Shown piece by piece: positions 24,320 to 38,924 of a stretch of DNA of 64,000 nucleotides. The translations under genes were made by a program, and so were the position numbers. Each line of letters starts with the position of its first letter. Within the stretch, counting starts at the first letter, position 1. The DNA comes from Pseudomonas sp. AB6. Its GTDB lineage: Bacteria > Pseudomonadota > Gammaproteobacteria > Pseudomonadales > Pseudomonadaceae. Where the stretch lies: the NCBI RefSeq assembly GCF_034314105.1, contig NZ_JAVIWJ010000001.1, positions 717,501 through 781,500 on the forward strand, written 5' to 3'. The notes beneath the pieces were generated by a model. The model was not told the origin of the DNA, did not search any database, and was given only the letters and a program-made list of their open reading frames with translations.

Positions 24320-24742
24320 TTATGCGCCCCGCACCATGTCGACGTGCGGAATTCCAGCTTCAAGAAACTCACCGCTGACAATGGTAAAACCCAAACGCTC
24401 GTAGAAGCGTGTGGCCTGTACCTGAGCAATCAACTTTTGTTGTTTCAGTCCGTGGTTTTCCGCTTCGCCGATTACCGCCTTCATTATTGCGTCGCCCACT
24501 TTCAAGCCGCGCCAATCCTTAAGCACCGATAGGCGACCAATTTCGCCGTCGGGCAACAACCGCGCAGTTCCAATCGGAAAATCACCTTCATACGCCAGAA
24601 AATGAACGGCACTGGCGTCTTCGGCATCCCATTCCAATTCAGGCGGCACGCATTGCTCGGCGATGAACACGGCTTCCCGAATGCGCCGTATGTCGGCGTT
24701 ATCTTTCTGCCAATCGGCGACACGTACGTGGATTTTATTCAT
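24320..24742 (-). CDS. GNAT family N-acetyltransferase
   Basis: 140 residues, GCN5-related acetyltransferase. The acetyl-CoA binding strand-loop is seen as RLSVLKDWRGLKVGDAIMKA (R/Q-x-x-G-x-G/A variant), with the usual C-terminal ATRFYERLGF motif. ATG 24742 (MNKIHVRVADW) is chosen. It lies 8 bases inside the 3' end of roxA, implying co-translation. The substrate is unknown. The family relative in E. coli is ElaA-like, but that is only a loose comparison. Confidence 0.85.
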   Translation of the reverse strand: MNKIHVRVADWQKDNADIRRIREAVFIAEQCVPPELEWDAEDASAVHFLAYEGDFPIGTARLLPDGEIGRLSVLKDWRGLKVGDAIMKAVIGEAENHGLKQQKLIAQVQATRFYERLGFTIVSGEFLEAGIPHVDMVRGA

Positions 24743-25901
24743 CAGCAAACCCCAGACTTCCTTGTTTAACCAGCTCGCAGAGCAGGTTGCGTCCATATTC
24801 ATCAGCCAACCATGGGCCGAGGTTTTCTGTGTGTAAGGCGTCAGCGGCGCAGATCAATTTCAGAAAGTCGCGCAAATTACCCGGCAACAGGCGGCTTTGG
24901 CCGCTGGCAAACAGCAACAGATCGTCATCTACCTCGGACCAAGCCAAGCGCGCGCTCGGATTGCGAATCAGCACAGCACCTTGTTCCAGGCTGCTGAACA
25001 GATCGTCTTCGTCCAATTCTGGGCCGACAACCATTTCCGGGTAGCGTGGCTCGGTCATGAACTGGCCGAACCAGGTCAGCAATAAGCGTTCATCGCTCAT
25101 GTGCTCTGCCAGCAGGCTTTTGAGACGGTCAAGGGAGTCGTGCTGAATTTGATGCGGGTCGCTGACCGGCTGCGCATCGGCGTCGGAGTAACGGTCTTCA
25201 TCCGGCAGGAACTGGCTCAAGAAATCGGTAAAGTGAGTCAGCACTTCGGCGGCGCTAGGTGCGCGGAAACCGACGGAGTAGGTCAGGCAGTCATCAACGG
25301 CTACACCGCAATGGGCCAGACGGGGTGGCAGATAAAGCATGTCGCCAGGTTCCAGTACCCACTCGTCGGTGGCATGGAAGTCCTTGAGAATGCGCAGGTC
25401 GGCATGATCCAGCAGCGGGCTATCGGAATCGCACATTTGGCCGATTTTCCAGTTGCGCTGGCCGTGACCTTGAAGCAAAAACACATCGTAATTATCGAAA
25501 TGCGGGCCAACGCTGCCACCGGGGGCGGCGAAGCTGATCATCACGTCGTCGATGCGCCAGCTCGGCAAGAAACGGAAGTTTTCCAGAAGTTCAGCGACGT
25601 CGGGTACGAACTGATCCACCGCTTGTACCAGCAGGGTCCAGTCACGCTCAGGCAATTTGCTGAATTCATCTTCAGCAAACGGACCACGGCGCATTTCCCA
25701 AGGGCGTTCGCCATTTTCGATGATCAGGCGCGACTCAACTTCTTCTTCCAAGGCCAGGCCAGCCAGTTCGTCCGGGTCTATCGGACTTTGGAAATCCGGA
25801 AGAGCCTGGCGGATCAGCAGTGGTTTTTTCTGCCAGTAGTCGCGCAGAAAGACGCGAGCGCTGATGCCGCCCAGAAGTTGAAGAGGAATATCAGGATTCA
25901 T
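24735..25901 (-). CDS. roxA: 50S ribosomal protein L16 3-hydroxylase (JmjC/cupin)
   Basis: 388 residues, Fe(II)/2-oxoglutarate oxygenase of the YcfD/RoxA family that hydroxylates an arginine of ribosomal protein L16. The iron triad is visible: His134 and Asp136 in GPHFDNYDVF and His197 in LPPRLAHCGV. A dimerisation and winged-helix-like C-terminal part follows. Length agrees with the family (about 370-390). It lies downstream of purB behind a hairpin terminator, so it probably has its own promoter, and it shares an operon with the GNAT gene. Confidence 0.92.
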   Translation of the reverse strand: MNPDIPLQLLGGISARVFLRDYWQKKPLLIRQALPDFQSPIDPDELAGLALEEEVESRLIIENGERPWEMRRGPFAEDEFSKLPERDWTLLVQAVDQFVPDVAELLENFRFLPSWRIDDVMISFAAPGGSVGPHFDNYDVFLLQGHGQRNWKIGQMCDSDSPLLDHADLRILKDFHATDEWVLEPGDMLYLPPRLAHCGVAVDDCLTYSVGFRAPSAAEVLTHFTDFLSQFLPDEDRYSDADAQPVSDPHQIQHDSLDRLKSLLAEHMSDERLLLTWFGQFMTEPRYPEMVVGPELDEDDLFSSLEQGAVLIRNPSARLAWSEVDDDLLLFASGQSRLLPGNLRDFLKLICAADALHTENLGPWLADEYGRNLLCELVKQGSLGFADE

Positions 25902-25919
25902 GTGTAAGCCCTTGAAATG

Positions 25920-25942
25920 AAAACGCCCGGCACAGCCGGGCG
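25920..25942 (-). terminator. Terminator of purB
   Basis: On the minus strand CGCCCGGC-TGT-GCCGGGCG is followed by TTTTC. It starts 19 bases after the purB stop and precedes roxA. Confidence 0.85.
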
Positions 25943-25960
25943 TGCAAATTTTGTTGCGTA

Positions 25961-27340
<1,380 letters not shown>

Positions 27341-27459
27341 TCAAACAGTCGGGCGACGAAATGGGGCGCGTATCATACATGAAAAGCTGATCAGCCCGTT
27401 TCGATCTGACCAGCGTATGGCGCGCAATGATTAACAACGACGGCGTTAAAAGGGATGAG

Positions 27460-28080
27460 TCAGCCGCGTAACATCGGATAAAGCTCTTTCAATAATTTGC
27501 GACGGCTGACCACCAACTGCCAGCGATGACCGCCCAACTGTCGCCACAAGCGCGCGGAGCGAATGCCTGCCAGCAACAAGGCACGGATTTTCGACGCGTT
27601 GTTTGGTTGCTGCAAATTACGCATGTCACCGTGGACCTGTATACGTTGGCGCAAGGTGCTCAGAGTGTCCTGATATAACGCTCCGCTAGCGGCGATCACG
27701 TTTTCGTGAACCGGTCCGAAGTGTTCGACCTGGGATTTGATCTGCGGTATACGTTTGCCGATGACTTCGAGCAGGTCATCGCGCTTGGCCAGCTTGCGCT
27801 CCAGCCCGAGCATGGAGAGGGCATAGCGCAGAGGTTCTCGCTGCAAGGCCGTGGGATCGCGCTCAAGTGCACTCACCAACGAGCGATAACCTTCGCGCAG
27901 GTTCAAGTCATCGCCGCCGTAGACGTCCATTGTGTCTTTTGGGTCCATGACCAACAGGCTGCCTAGCATGCAGCCCAGTGCCGCCTCACTGACTTGTCCG
28001 GTCTTGGCTATTTTGTCGACCAGTACTGCTGCTTGAAATACACCGCCTAAGGCGATCAGTTGTTCATGTGTTGGAGTCAT
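27460..28080 (-). CDS. hflD: High-frequency lysogenisation protein HflD homologue
   Basis: 206 residues, all-alpha peripheral membrane protein. In E. coli it binds phage lambda CII, and its cellular role is unclear. Conserved features are the N-terminal [20 protein letters not shown] helix and the C-terminal [20 protein letters not shown] segment. The start overlaps the mnmA stop by one base (TGATG). The gene order mnmA-hflD-purB is the standard gammaproteobacterial arrangement. Confidence 0.93.
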   Translation of the reverse strand: MTPTHEQLIALGGVFQAAVLVDKIAKTGQVSEAALGCMLGSLLVMDPKDTMDVYGGDDLNLREGYRSLVSALERDPTALQREPLRYALSMLGLERKLAKRDDLLEVIGKRIPQIKSQVEHFGPVHENVIAASGALYQDTLSTLRQRIQVHGDMRNLQQPNNASKIRALLLAGIRSARLWRQLGGHRWQLVVSRRKLLKELYPMLRG

Positions 28081-29210
28081 CAGCGCTTGTCCTTGCTATG
28101 CCACGGTTCGGCGAGTTCGATGACGCCGCCGCCCAAGCAGATTTCGCCGTCGTAAAACACCACGGATTGACCGGGTGTCACGGCGCGCTGAGGTTCGTTA
28201 AAGGTGGCCCGATAGCCCGCCGCTGTTTGCTCCAGGGTGCATTGCTGATCGCTTTGGCGATAACGCACTTTGGCGGTCAACCGTCGGGGGGTGCTCAGAT
28301 CAATCGGATTGACCCAATAGATGTCAGAGGCCACCAGTGCCTGGGAGAACAACCAAGGATGGTCATTGCCTTGGCCAACGATCAACTCGTTGTTTTCCAG
28401 GTCTTTGATCAGCACGTACCAGGGATCATCGCTGGCGTCTTTCAAACCGCCGATGCCGAGGCCTTGGCGCTGGCCGATGGTGTGGTACATCAAGCCGTGG
28501 TGGCGGCCTATGACTTCACCTTCGGTGGTTTTGATTTCCCCCGGTTGGGCCGGCAGGTACTGCTTGAGGAAGTCACTGAAGCGACGCTCACCGATAAAAC
28601 AGATACCGGTGGAGTCTTTCTTCTTGGCCGTGGCCAAATCGTGCTTTTCGGCAATGGCGCGCACCGCAGGCTTTTCCAGCTCCCCGACCGGGAACAGAGT
28701 CTTGGCGATCTGTTCGCCGCCTACGGCATGCAGGAAATAGCTCTGGTCTTTGTTTGCGTCCAGGCCTTTAAGCAGCTCGGTACGGCCGTCTACATCGCGG
28801 CGACGCACGTAGTGTCCGGTGGCGATCAAATCTGCACCGAGCATCAGGGCGTAGTCGAGAAACGCCTTGAACTTGATTTCGCGGTTGCACAGGATGTCTG
28901 GGTTAGGGGTACGCCCTGCTTTGTATTCGGCCAGGAAGTGCTCGAACACGTTGTCCCAGTATTCGACGGCAAAGTTGGCTGTGTGCAGCTTGATGCCAAT
29001 TTTGTCGCAAACAGCCTGGGCGTCCGCGAGGTCTTCTCGGGCAGTGCAATAGTCGGTTCCGTCGTCTTCTTCCCAGTTCTTCATGAACAGGCCTTCCACT
29101 TGATACCCCTGCTCAATCAGCAGAACGGCAGAAACGGAAGAGTCGACGCCGCCGGACATGCCGACGATAACGCGCGTTTTTGCTGGATCGTGCAGGGCTT
29201 GATCACGCAT
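28080..29210 (-). CDS. mnmA: tRNA-specific 2-thiouridylase MnmA
   Basis: 376 residues. It adenylates and thiolates uridine 34 of tRNA-Lys, -Glu and -Gln, taking sulfur from the Tus relay (TusE is encoded at 49.0-49.3 kb). The PP-loop [10 protein letters not shown] is near residue 20, the first catalytic cysteine lies in ILCNREIKF, and the second in STGICFIGE. Length is normal. It sits downstream of a Nudix gene and is coupled to hflD. Confidence 0.97.
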   Translation of the reverse strand: MRDQALHDPAKTRVIVGMSGGVDSSVSAVLLIEQGYQVEGLFMKNWEEDDGTDYCTAREDLADAQAVCDKIGIKLHTANFAVEYWDNVFEHFLAEYKAGRTPNPDILCNREIKFKAFLDYALMLGADLIATGHYVRRRDVDGRTELLKGLDANKDQSYFLHAVGGEQIAKTLFPVGELEKPAVRAIAEKHDLATAKKKDSTGICFIGERRFSDFLKQYLPAQPGEIKTTEGEVIGRHHGLMYHTIGQRQGLGIGGLKDASDDPWYVLIKDLENNELIVGQGNDHPWLFSQALVASDIYWVNPIDLSTPRRLTAKVRYRQSDQQCTLEQTAAGYRATFNEPQRAVTPGQSVVFYDGEICLGGGVIELAEPWHSKDKR

Positions 29211-29281
29211 AGGGATTCGATGTGTGTCTGTAAAAAGGACGCGATTCTAACAGGCTGTCCGCGCCAAGGCTAAACCGGTGA

Positions 29282-29722
29282 TCAATCACGTATCAGCTCC
29301 AGGTCATGAAGCGGCCCGGCGAGATAATCGTCGATGCAGCGCATGACCAATTCGCTGCGCCAATTCTCAGGTTGAGAGAACAGTTCATCGCGGCTGAGCC
29401 AGAGGGCTTGGACGATGCCGGTGTCCAACAGGCGCTCCAGGTGATGCAAAACCGGTTTGGCGGCAAAGCACACACGCTGGTAAGTCACCCCGTTGCTGGG
29501 CGCAGTGTACAAATAAATGCCAACGACGCCTGTCAGTTCAACGTCCCAGCCAGTTTCTTCAAGGGTTTCGCGCACGGCGGCCTGGCGCAAGGTTTCGTTG
29601 GGATCAAGATGCCCTGCGGGCTGGTTGAGTACGTTTCGATTTCCCTTGAATTCCTCGACCAGCAAAAACCGGCCTTGAATTTCAACGATAGTTGCCACGG
29701 TAATATGGGGGTGCCAATCCAT
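29282..29722 (-). CDS. Nudix hydrolase (NudJ-like)
   Basis: 146 residues with a complete Nudix box, reading GHLDPNETLRQAAVRETLEE continued by TGW (about 37-59). E. coli has NudJ, a thiamine-pyrophosphate and nucleoside-triphosphate phosphatase, in the same place upstream of mnmA, which makes a NudJ role the best guess. The substrate cannot be shown from sequence. It is 71 bases upstream of mnmA on the same strand. Confidence 0.9.
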   Translation of the reverse strand: MDWHPHITVATIVEIQGRFLLVEEFKGNRNVLNQPAGHLDPNETLRQAAVRETLEETGWDVELTGVVGIYLYTAPSNGVTYQRVCFAAKPVLHHLERLLDTGIVQALWLSRDELFSQPENWRSELVMRCIDDYLAGPLHDLELIRD

Positions 29723-29765
29723 TTGAATGTTCGCCCTCTATAGAAAGAGAATAACGCAGAGACAG

Positions 29766-29788
29766 AAACCCCGGCACACGGCCGGGGT
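29766..29788 (-). terminator. Probable terminator of idh
   Basis: On the minus strand CCCCGGC-CGTGT-GCCGGGG is followed by TTTCTGTCTCT, about 40 bases after the idh stop. The U-run is imperfect. Confidence 0.65.
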
Positions 29789-29829
29789 CTCTGACAGGTC
29801 TGACGCTAAAGCGCCCGGCCGGTTGCGCC

Positions 29830-32438
<2,609 letters not shown>

Positions 32439-33695
32439 ATGGAATACAAGAAGATTCAGGTTCCCAAAGTCGGCGAAAAGATCACGGTCAATCCAGATCA
32501 TTCCTTGAATGTGCCGAACAACCCGATTATTCCTTTTATTGAAGGTGATGGTATCGGTGTCGACATCAGTCCGGTGATGATCAAAGTAGTAGATGCGGCC
32601 GTTAATAAGGCATATAGCGGTGAGCGGAAAATCTCTTGGATGGAGGTGTACGCCGGAGAGAAGGCGACCCAAGTTTACGATCAAGACACCTGGCTACCTC
32701 AAGAAACCTTGGACGCCGTAAAAGAGTACGTCGTCTCTATTAAGGGACCGCTGACCACACCTGTCGGCGGTGGTATTCGCTCTCTGAACGTTGCTCTACG
32801 TCAGCAACTGGATCTTTATGTGTGTCTAAGGCCAGTGCGCTGGTTCGAAGGCGTGCCGAGCCCGGTGAAAAAACCCGGCGAAGTCGACATGACCATCTTC
32901 CGTGAAAACTCCGAAGATATTTATGCTGGGATCGAATGGAAAGCAGGCTCGCCTGAAGCCGTCAAAATCATCAAATTCCTGAAAGAAGAAATGGGCGTTA
33001 CTAAAATTCGATTCGAAGAAAACTGTGGTATTGGCGTCAAACCTGTTTCGCTGCAAGGCACTAAGCGCCTGGTGCGCAAAGCTTTGCAATACGTGGTCGA
33101 TAACGATCGTGACTCCCTGACGATTGTGCACAAAGGCAACATCATGAAATTCACCGAAGGTGCCTTCAAGGAATGGGCCTATGAAGTGGCGGCCGAAGAG
33201 TTTGGCGCTACCCTGCTCGACGGTGGCCCTTGGATGCAGTTCAAAAATCCAAAAACCGGCAAAAACGTAGTCGTCAAAGATGCGATTGCGGACGCCATGC
33301 TTCAGCAGATTTTGCTCCGCCCAGCTGAATATGATGTGATCGCGACGCTTAATTTGAACGGAGACTATTTGTCCGACGCCCTGGCAGCAGAAGTCGGCGG
33401 CATTGGTATCGCGCCGGGCGCCAATTTGTCCGACACCATCGCGATGTTTGAAGCCACTCACGGTACGGCACCCAAATATGCCGGCAAAGATCAGGTCAAT
33501 CCAGGCTCGCTGATTCTTTCCGCTGAAATGATGTTGCGTCACATGGGGTGGATCGAGGCTGCGGACTTGATCATTAAAGGCACCAATGGCGCCATTTCTG
33601 CCAAAACCGTGACTTACGACTTCGAGCGCCTGATGGACGGCGCCACGCTGCTGTCTTCTTCAGCCTTCGGCGACGCGCTGATCTCGCACATGTAG
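32439..33695 (+). CDS. icd: NADP-dependent isocitrate dehydrogenase, dimeric type
   Basis: 418 residues, the homodimeric E. coli-type enzyme of the TCA cycle. The phosphorylatable serine loop [13 protein letters not shown] (target of AceK in E. coli) and the NADP-site stretch [17 protein letters not shown] are present. ATG 32439 ([10 protein letters not shown]) is preceded by GGAG at 8 bases. A longer reading starting at 32358 is not supported. Having both forms adjacent and divergent is known from P. aeruginosa. Confidence 0.97.
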   Translation: MEYKKIQVPKVGEKITVNPDHSLNVPNNPIIPFIEGDGIGVDISPVMIKVVDAAVNKAYSGERKISWMEVYAGEKATQVYDQDTWLPQETLDAVKEYVVSIKGPLTTPVGGGIRSLNVALRQQLDLYVCLRPVRWFEGVPSPVKKPGEVDMTIFRENSEDIYAGIEWKAGSPEAVKIIKFLKEEMGVTKIRFEENCGIGVKPVSLQGTKRLVRKALQYVVDNDRDSLTIVHKGNIMKFTEGAFKEWAYEVAAEEFGATLLDGGPWMQFKNPKTGKNVVVKDAIADAMLQQILLRPAEYDVIATLNLNGDYLSDALAAEVGGIGIAPGANLSDTIAMFEATHGTAPKYAGKDQVNPGSLILSAEMMLRHMGWIEAADLIIKGTNGAISAKTVTYDFERLMDGATLLSSSAFGDALISHM

Positions 33696-33711
33696 CGTCA
33701 GTTCAGAACGC

Positions 33712-33752
33712 AAAAACCGGCCAGTTCAGGTGATGAACTGGCCGGTTTTTTT
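33712..33752 (+). terminator. Terminator of icd
   Basis: A very long stem, AAAAACCGGCCAGTTCA paired with TGAACTGGCCGGTTTTT, has a loop of about 5 bases and a T-run, 17 bases after the icd stop. It is symmetrical and can also serve cspD from the other side. Confidence 0.93.
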
Positions 33753-33786
33753 GGCTTTTTTTCGCTAAGGTCTTGAATTCGACGTT

Positions 33787-34086
33787 TCAGGCACTTACAT
33801 CTGAGGTTGTCTTGGTCTCACTGGGAGCAGCCACCGGTTGCTCCGATTGAATCTCGCTCGCGGCCATTATATTGACCGCATGCAGTCCTTTGGGGCCCTG
33901 AATGATTTCGAAAACCACGGGTTGGCCTGCTTTCAGCGTCTTGTAGCCGTCCATCGTGATTGCTGAATAGTGGGCAAACAAGTCTTCGGTCTTGTCGTTT
34001 TCATTGATGAAACCATAGCCTTTGGCATTGTTGAACCACTTGACCTTACCGTGCTTGACAGAGTTGCTACTGCTAACTATTGCCAT
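33787..34086 (-). CDS. cspD: Cold-shock-domain protein CspD
   Basis: 99 residues with one cold-shock domain (about 13-80). RNP1 is seen as KGYGFI and RNP2 as DLFAHYS, the CspD-type variant of DVFVHFS. In E. coli CspD is induced in stationary phase and inhibits replication. It has an N-terminal extension of about 12 residues rich in serine and a flexible tail (QPVAAPSETKTTSDVSA). The start is ATG 34086. It is divergent from clpS, as in many gammaproteobacteria. Confidence 0.92.
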   Translation of the reverse strand: MAIVSSSNSVKHGKVKWFNNAKGYGFINENDKTEDLFAHYSAITMDGYKTLKAGQPVVFEIIQGPKGLHAVNIMAASEIQSEQPVAAPSETKTTSDVSA

Positions 34087-34307
34087 TTTCTCATCCCTCT
34101 GCAAAGGACTCCGTCTGGAGTATGATCCACCTCATCCGCCGGACCGAAAAGAATTTGGTTGACTGCACGGACCCTTTTTACCCAATGTGGGTTCTATTGT
34201 TTGTAACACTGTTTTGCCGATAGTCAAGGTCATGCGGCAGTCCGTTGAAAAACCGACCTACCTGCGGCTTAATTAATGAATCCGTCCACCTACGAACCCT
34301 TCTTTCC

Positions 34308-34670
34308 ATGCATGCAATCAGCCAGATTCGACTAACATTCAATCAGGATCGTCCACAAACACATGACGACGACGCCGCTGGAGTGGCGCTGAAAGAAGCT
34401 AAGCCAGCATTGCAGGCGCCACCAATGTACAAGGTGGTTTTATTTAATGATGATTACACCCCGATGGATTTCGTCGTCGAAGTACTCGAGGTATTTTTCA
34501 ACCTGAATCGTGAGCTGGCGACCAAGGTCATGCTGGCCGTCCATACGGAGGGACGGGCAGTATGTGGATTGTTCACCCGCGACATCGCCGAGACCAAGGC
34601 AATGCAGGTGAACCAATACGCCAGGGAAAGCCAGCATCCGCTACTCTGTGAGATCGAGAAGGACGGTTAA
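34308..34670 (+). CDS. clpS: ATP-dependent Clp protease adaptor ClpS
   Basis: 120 residues. It binds proteins with N-terminal Leu, Phe, Tyr or Trp and hands them to ClpA. The binding pocket motifs [10 protein letters not shown] and HTEGRAVCG are intact, and an unstructured N-terminal arm (about 1-35) is present. ATG 34308 ([11 protein letters not shown]) matches the family start. It is 29 bases upstream of clpA, so they form an operon. Confidence 0.97.
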   Translation: MHAISQIRLTFNQDRPQTHDDDAAGVALKEAKPALQAPPMYKVVLFNDDYTPMDFVVEVLEVFFNLNRELATKVMLAVHTEGRAVCGLFTRDIAETKAMQVNQYARESQHPLLCEIEKDG

Positions 34671-34699
34671 CGCCGACCACTTGGGTATGAGGTGAAGCT

Positions 34700-36970
34700 A
34701 TGTTAAACCGTGAGCTCGAAGTCACCCTTAATTTAGCCTTCAAGGAGGCTCGCTCGAAGCGTCATGAATTCATGACAGTTGAGCATCTCCTTTTGGCTCT
34801 ATTGGATAATGAGGCTGCCGCCACCGTTCTGCGTGCCTGCGGCGCAAACCTCGATAAGCTCAAGCATGATTTGCAGGAGTTTATCGACTCCACGACCCCA
34901 TTGATCCCTGTCCATGACGAAGATCGCGAAACCCAACCAACACTTGGGTTCCAACGCGTATTACAACGGGCAGTCTTCCATGTGCAAAGCTCCGGCAAGC
35001 GTGAAGTGACTGGCGCTAACGTGCTGGTCGCTATCTTCAGCGAACAAGAAAGCCAGGCAGTATTTCTGCTCAAGCAGCAGACTGTTGCCCGGATCGATGT
35101 TGTCAATTACATCGCTCATGGCATCTCCAAAGTGCCGGGGCATGGCGATCACTCTGAAGGTGAGCAAGATATGCAGGACGACGAGGGCGGTGAGTCTTCT
35201 TCCTCTGGCAATCCTCTGGATGCCTATGCCAGCAACTTGAATGAATTGGCTCGTCAGGGTCGTATTGATCCGTTGGTTGGCCGTGAAATGGAAGTCGAGC
35301 GTGTCGCGCAGATCCTCGCCCGACGTCGCAAAAACAATCCATTGCTGGTGGGTGAGGCCGGTGTCGGTAAAACCGCCATTGCTGAAGGCTTGGCCAAGCG
35401 CATCGTTGACAACCAAGTGCCTGACTTGCTCGCTAATAGCGTGGTTTATTCCCTCGACCTCGGCGCTTTGCTGGCGGGGACTAAATACCGTGGCGACTTC
35501 GAGAAGCGCTTCAAAGCGTTGCTCAACGAGCTGAAAAAGCGCCCTCAGGCGATCCTGTTTATCGATGAAATTCATACCATCATCGGTGCCGGGGCCGCGT
35601 CCGGTGGCGTGATGGATGCGTCCAACTTGCTAAAGCCGTTATTGTCTTCGGGCGATATCCGTTGCATCGGGTCGACGACTTTTCAAGAATTTCGTGGCAT
35701 TTTCGAAAAAGATCGCGCGTTGGCCCGGCGTTTCCAGAAAGTCGATGTGTCGGAACCTTCGGTTGAAGACACCATTGGCATTCTGAGAGGCCTCAAGGGG
35801 CGTTTCGAGCAGCATCACGGTATCGAATACAGCGATGAAGCATTGCGCGCCGCAGCCGAACTGGCGTCGCGTTACATCAATGATCGTCACATGCCGGACA
35901 AAGCCATCGATGTTATCGACGAAGCTGGGGCGTACCAGCGCCTGCAGCCGATCGAGAAACGGGTGAAGCGTATTGAAGTGCCTCAGGTCGAAGACATCGT
36001 GGCCAAAATCGCACGTATTCCACCCAAGCACGTCAACAGCTCCGATAAAGAGCTTTTACGTAATCTAGAGCGTGATTTAAAGCTGACTGTATTTGGTCAG
36101 GATGCCGCGATCGATGCGCTGTCGACCGCGATTAAGCTATCACGTGCCGGCTTGAAGTCTCCGGACAAGCCAGTGGGCTCTTTTCTATTCGCAGGCCCCA
36201 CAGGCGTCGGTAAGACCGAAGCTGCCCGTCAGTTGGCCAAGGCGTTGGGTATCGAGTTGGTTCGCTTCGATATGTCCGAATATATGGAACGTCACACCGT
36301 TTCGCGCTTGATCGGTGCTCCACCGGGCTACGTAGGTTTTGATCAGGGCGGTTTGCTGACCGAAGCAATCACCAAGCAGCCGCATTGTGTTCTGCTGCTT
36401 GATGAAATCGAGAAAGCGCACCCCGAAGTCTTTAATCTTCTGCTGCAGGTTATGGATCACGGTACGCTGACTGATAACAACGGACGTAAAGCGGATTTCC
36501 GCAACGTTATCGTTATCATGACAACCAACGCTGGCGCTGAAACTGCGGCGCGGGCATCCATCGGGTTTACGCACCAAGATCACTCATCCGATGCAATGGA
36601 AGTGATCAAGAAAAGCTTCACTCCCGAGTTCCGCAACCGGCTGGATACCATCATCCAATTTACTCGCCTCAGCCATGAGGTGATTAAAAGTGTGGTGGAC
36701 AAATTCCTTACCGAACTGCAGGCGCAGCTGGAAGACAAGCGTGTATTGCTTGAAGTGACCGATGCTGCCAGAACCTGGCTTGCAGAAGGTGGCTACGATG
36801 CGCAAATGGGTGCGCGACCAATGGCTCGTTTGATTCAAGATAAAATCAAGCGTCCGCTGGCTGAAGAAATTCTGTTTGGCGAATTGGCCGAGCATGGCGG
36901 TGTAGTACATATCGACGTCAAGGATGGAGAAATGACCTTCGACTTCGAGACCACGGCAGAAATGGCGTAA
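34700..36970 (+). CDS. clpA: ATP-dependent Clp protease ATP-binding subunit ClpA
   Basis: 756 residues. Double-ring AAA+ unfoldase with a ClpN domain (about 1-140), first AAA module (Walker A GEAGVGKT) and second AAA module (Walker A GPTGVGKT). An IGF tripeptide in [11 protein letters not shown] forms the ClpP docking loop. A good ribosome binding site (GAGGTGAAGCT) precedes the ATG. It works with ClpS just upstream. ClpP is not in the window. Confidence 0.98.
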   Translation: MLNRELEVTLNLAFKEARSKRHEFMTVEHLLLALLDNEAAATVLRACGANLDKLKHDLQEFIDSTTPLIPVHDEDRETQPTLGFQRVLQRAVFHVQSSGKREVTGANVLVAIFSEQESQAVFLLKQQTVARIDVVNYIAHGISKVPGHGDHSEGEQDMQDDEGGESSSSGNPLDAYASNLNELARQGRIDPLVGREMEVERVAQILARRRKNNPLLVGEAGVGKTAIAEGLAKRIVDNQVPDLLANSVVYSLDLGALLAGTKYRGDFEKRFKALLNELKKRPQAILFIDEIHTIIGAGAASGGVMDASNLLKPLLSSGDIRCIGSTTFQEFRGIFEKDRALARRFQKVDVSEPSVEDTIGILRGLKGRFEQHHGIEYSDEALRAAAELASRYINDRHMPDKAIDVIDEAGAYQRLQPIEKRVKRIEVPQVEDIVAKIARIPPKHVNSSDKELLRNLERDLKLTVFGQDAAIDALSTAIKLSRAGLKSPDKPVGSFLFAGPTGVGKTEAARQLAKALGIELVRFDMSEYMERHTVSRLIGAPPGYVGFDQGGLLTEAITKQPHCVLLLDEIEKAHPEVFNLLLQVMDHGTLTDNNGRKADFRNVIVIMTTNAGAETAARASIGFTHQDHSSDAMEVIKKSFTPEFRNRLDTIIQFTRLSHEVIKSVVDKFLTELQAQLEDKRVLLEVTDAARTWLAEGGYDAQMGARPMARLIQDKIKRPLAEEILFGELAEHGGVVHIDVKDGEMTFDFETTAEMA

Positions 36971-36976
36971 AGCCGG

Positions 36977-37021
36977 AAAAAAGCCCTGCATTTCGTCGAA
37001 AGATGGGTGCGGGGCTTTTTT
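36977..37021 (+). terminator. Terminator of clpSA
   Basis: AAAAAAGCCCTGCA pairs with TGCGGGGCTTTTTT around a 17-base loop, 6 bases past the clpA stop. Confidence 0.85.
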
Positions 37022-37110
37022 GTGGGCGTCGGTTTTTCTGGTTTGGGATGCCGCAGAGTCTGAGCCTCGCCGGGTGCCCGATTGAGCGGTCCCTCAGAAG
37101 CCGGCCACAC

Positions 37111-37140
37111 AAAAACGCCCGGCGTAAGCCGAGCGTTTTT
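37111..37140 (-). terminator. Terminator of infA (bidirectional shape)
   Basis: AAAAACGCCCGGC pairs with GCCGAGCGTTTTT around the loop GTAA, 11 bases beyond the infA stop on the minus strand. Confidence 0.87.
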
Positions 37141-37151
37141 GTTAAGACCTG

Positions 37152-37370
37152 TTAGCGGGCGCGGTAAGTGATACGCCCTTTGCTCAAGTCATAGGGCGTC
37201 AACTCGACGCGCACCTTGTCGCCAGTAAGAATACGGATGTAATTCTTACGCATTTTGCCGGAAATATGCGCGGTGACGATGTGCCCGTTTTCCAACTCCA
37301 CGCGGAACATGGTGTTGGGCAGGGTATCTACGACCGTGCCTTCCAGTTCAAAAGCTTCTTCTTTCGCCAT
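37152..37370 (-). CDS. infA: Translation initiation factor IF-1
   Basis: 72 residues, OB-fold S1-like protein that occupies the ribosomal A site during initiation. The sequence [12 protein letters not shown] and the C-terminal [11 protein letters not shown] are essentially invariant. ATG 37370 ([11 protein letters not shown]) gives the universal length. It follows bpt and aat on the same strand after a hairpin, and probably has its own promoter. Confidence 0.98.
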   Translation of the reverse strand: MAKEEAFELEGTVVDTLPNTMFRVELENGHIVTAHISGKMRKNYIRILTGDKVRVELTPYDLSKGRITYRAR

Positions 37371-37400
37371 GCAGTAAAAGCCCTCGGTATCCAATGAGTG

Positions 37401-37422
37401 GCCTGGTGCAACTGCGCCAGGC
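37401..37422. repeat. Near-perfect inverted repeat upstream of infA
   Basis: GCCTGGTGCA and TGCGCCAGGC pair over ten positions (one G-T pair) with a two-base loop. It lies between the bpt stop and the infA start without a T-run, so it could be a weak bpt terminator or a hairpin in the infA leader. Confidence 0.5.
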
Positions 37423-37481
37423 AAAAGCGGCGTGCATTGTGCCCGAAAAATGGGGTTAAAAATAGGGGTCTAGCTAAGCGT

Positions 37482-38189
37482 TCAATAAAGAGTGACCCAA
37501 CGTTGATTAGTCAGCAGCTCGATGGGGCGATATTGTGTTTTGTAATTCATCTTTTTACAGTTCTTAATCCAGTACCCTAGATAAACCGCATGCAGCTGCA
37601 GCCGGGCTGCCTCTTCGATTTGCCAAAGGATGGCATAGCGCCCCAGACTGCGGTGATCTTCGGCCGGTTCGTAAAAGGTGTACACCGCTGACAGTCCGTT
37701 CGGCAGAAGGTCTGTAACGGCTACCGCCAACAAGCGATCATCAAGGCGAAATTCATAAAACGTCGAGAACGGTAGATCGCGGATCAAAAAGGTAGAAAAC
37801 TGATCGCGATTAGGAGGATACATGTCGCCGTCGGCGTGTCGCTGCTCAATGTAGCGTTGATAGAGGTCGAAGTACTCTTCACTAAAATGGGGTTTTGCCG
37901 CACGGACGTGCAAATCAGCATTTCGTTTAAATATGCGTTTTTGCTGGCGGTCTGGAGCGAACAGTCCGACAGGGATGCGCGCAGGTACGCAGGCGCTGCA
38001 GTTTTGGCAGTGAGGTCGATACAGGTGATCGCCGCTCCGGCGAAATCCCATGTCGGAAAGATCGGCATACACCTGAACATCCATAGGCTGGCTAGGGTCC
38101 AGAAATAACGTCGTCGCTTGTTCCTCAGGCAAATAGCTGCAGGAATGGGGTTGAGTGGCATAAAACTTAAGCCGCGCCAGCTCGGTCAT
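37482..38189 (-). CDS. bpt: Aspartate/glutamate leucyltransferase Bpt (ATE1-like)
   Basis: 235 residues, aminoacyl-tRNA-protein transferase related to eukaryotic ATE1. By comparison with the characterised Vibrio enzyme it adds leucine to proteins starting with Asp or Glu, creating ClpS targets. The N-terminal cysteine segment [13 protein letters not shown] and the paired [12 protein letters not shown] motif are typical. It lies 42 bases downstream of aat and forms an operon with it. Confidence 0.94.
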   Translation of the reverse strand: MTELARLKFYATQPHSCSYLPEEQATTLFLDPSQPMDVQVYADLSDMGFRRSGDHLYRPHCQNCSACVPARIPVGLFAPDRQQKRIFKRNADLHVRAAKPHFSEEYFDLYQRYIEQRHADGDMYPPNRDQFSTFLIRDLPFSTFYEFRLDDRLLAVAVTDLLPNGLSAVYTFYEPAEDHRSLGRYAILWQIEEAARLQLHAVYLGYWIKNCKKMNYKTQYRPIELLTNQRWVTLY

Positions 38190-38231
38190 GGATCAACCCT
38201 CGGATAAAATCTTTATTAAGTGTATGTCAGG

Positions 38232-38924
38232 CTACGGAACTCGCCTAGGTAACCAGTCGGCGATTGTGGGCATATCCAAGTGGGCGCGAAGGTAATCAGC
38301 AAACGTCTGGCGTGCTATTGATCTGGCGCCAAAGCTATGGAGGTGCTGGGTAGGCATCTGGCAGTCAATCAAAACGAATCCCCACGCGGTTAACCGTTCG
38401 ACTAGCGTCGCAAAGCCAACTTTAGAGGCGTTATCCGCCACGCTAAACATGGACTCGCCGAAAAAAAGTTGACCCATCGCCAAGCCGTAAAGTCCGCCGA
38501 CGAGCAGGCCGTTTTCCCAAACTTCTACGCTATGGGCGAAGCCGCGCCGATGCAGTTCAAGGTAGGCCGATTGCATGGAGTCGGTAATCCATGTTCCGTC
38601 CGCGTAAGTGCGTGGTGCGGCGCAGGCTTGAATCACCGCAGTAAAGTTCTGATCAAAGGTCACTTGAAAATTCCCCTGACGCATGACTTTACCCAAGCTT
38701 CGGGACAGGTGTATTTCTTGCGGAAACAGAACCGTGCGCGGGTCCGGCGACCACCATAAAATCGGCTGGCCTGCCTGGAACCACGGAAAGCAGCCATGCC
38801 GATATGCTTGAATCAATCGGTCGGGAGAAAGATCGCCGCCGGCTGCCAATAAGCCATTGGGCTCGCGCATGGCTTTTTCCAGCGGAGGAAATGTCAGGGT
38901 GTTTCGCTGTAACCAAGTCAACAT
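38232..38924 (-). CDS. aat: Leucyl/phenylalanyl-tRNA-protein transferase
   Basis: 230 residues, GNAT-like fold. It adds Leu or Phe from tRNA to proteins with N-terminal Arg or Lys, making ClpS-ClpAP substrates. Conserved stretches: [19 protein letters not shown], the YRHGCFPWF motif and [16 protein letters not shown]. Length matches the E. coli protein (234). Confidence 0.96.
   Translation of the reverse strand: MLTWLQRNTLTFPPLEKAMREPNGLLAAGGDLSPDRLIQAYRHGCFPWFQAGQPILWWSPDPRTVLFPQEIHLSRSLGKVMRQGNFQVTFDQNFTAVIQACAAPRTYADGTWITDSMQSAYLELHRRGFAHSVEVWENGLLVGGLYGLAMGQLFFGESMFSVADNASKVGFATLVERLTAWGFVLIDCQMPTQHLHSFGARSIARQTFADYLRAHLDMPTIADWLPRRVP

Noticed and set aside
28068..29273. 401-codon plus-strand frame opposite mnmA
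   Set aside because: Antisense shadow arising from GC-rich codon use in mnmA.
32826..33542. 238-codon minus-strand frame inside icd
   Set aside because: Antisense shadow of icd.
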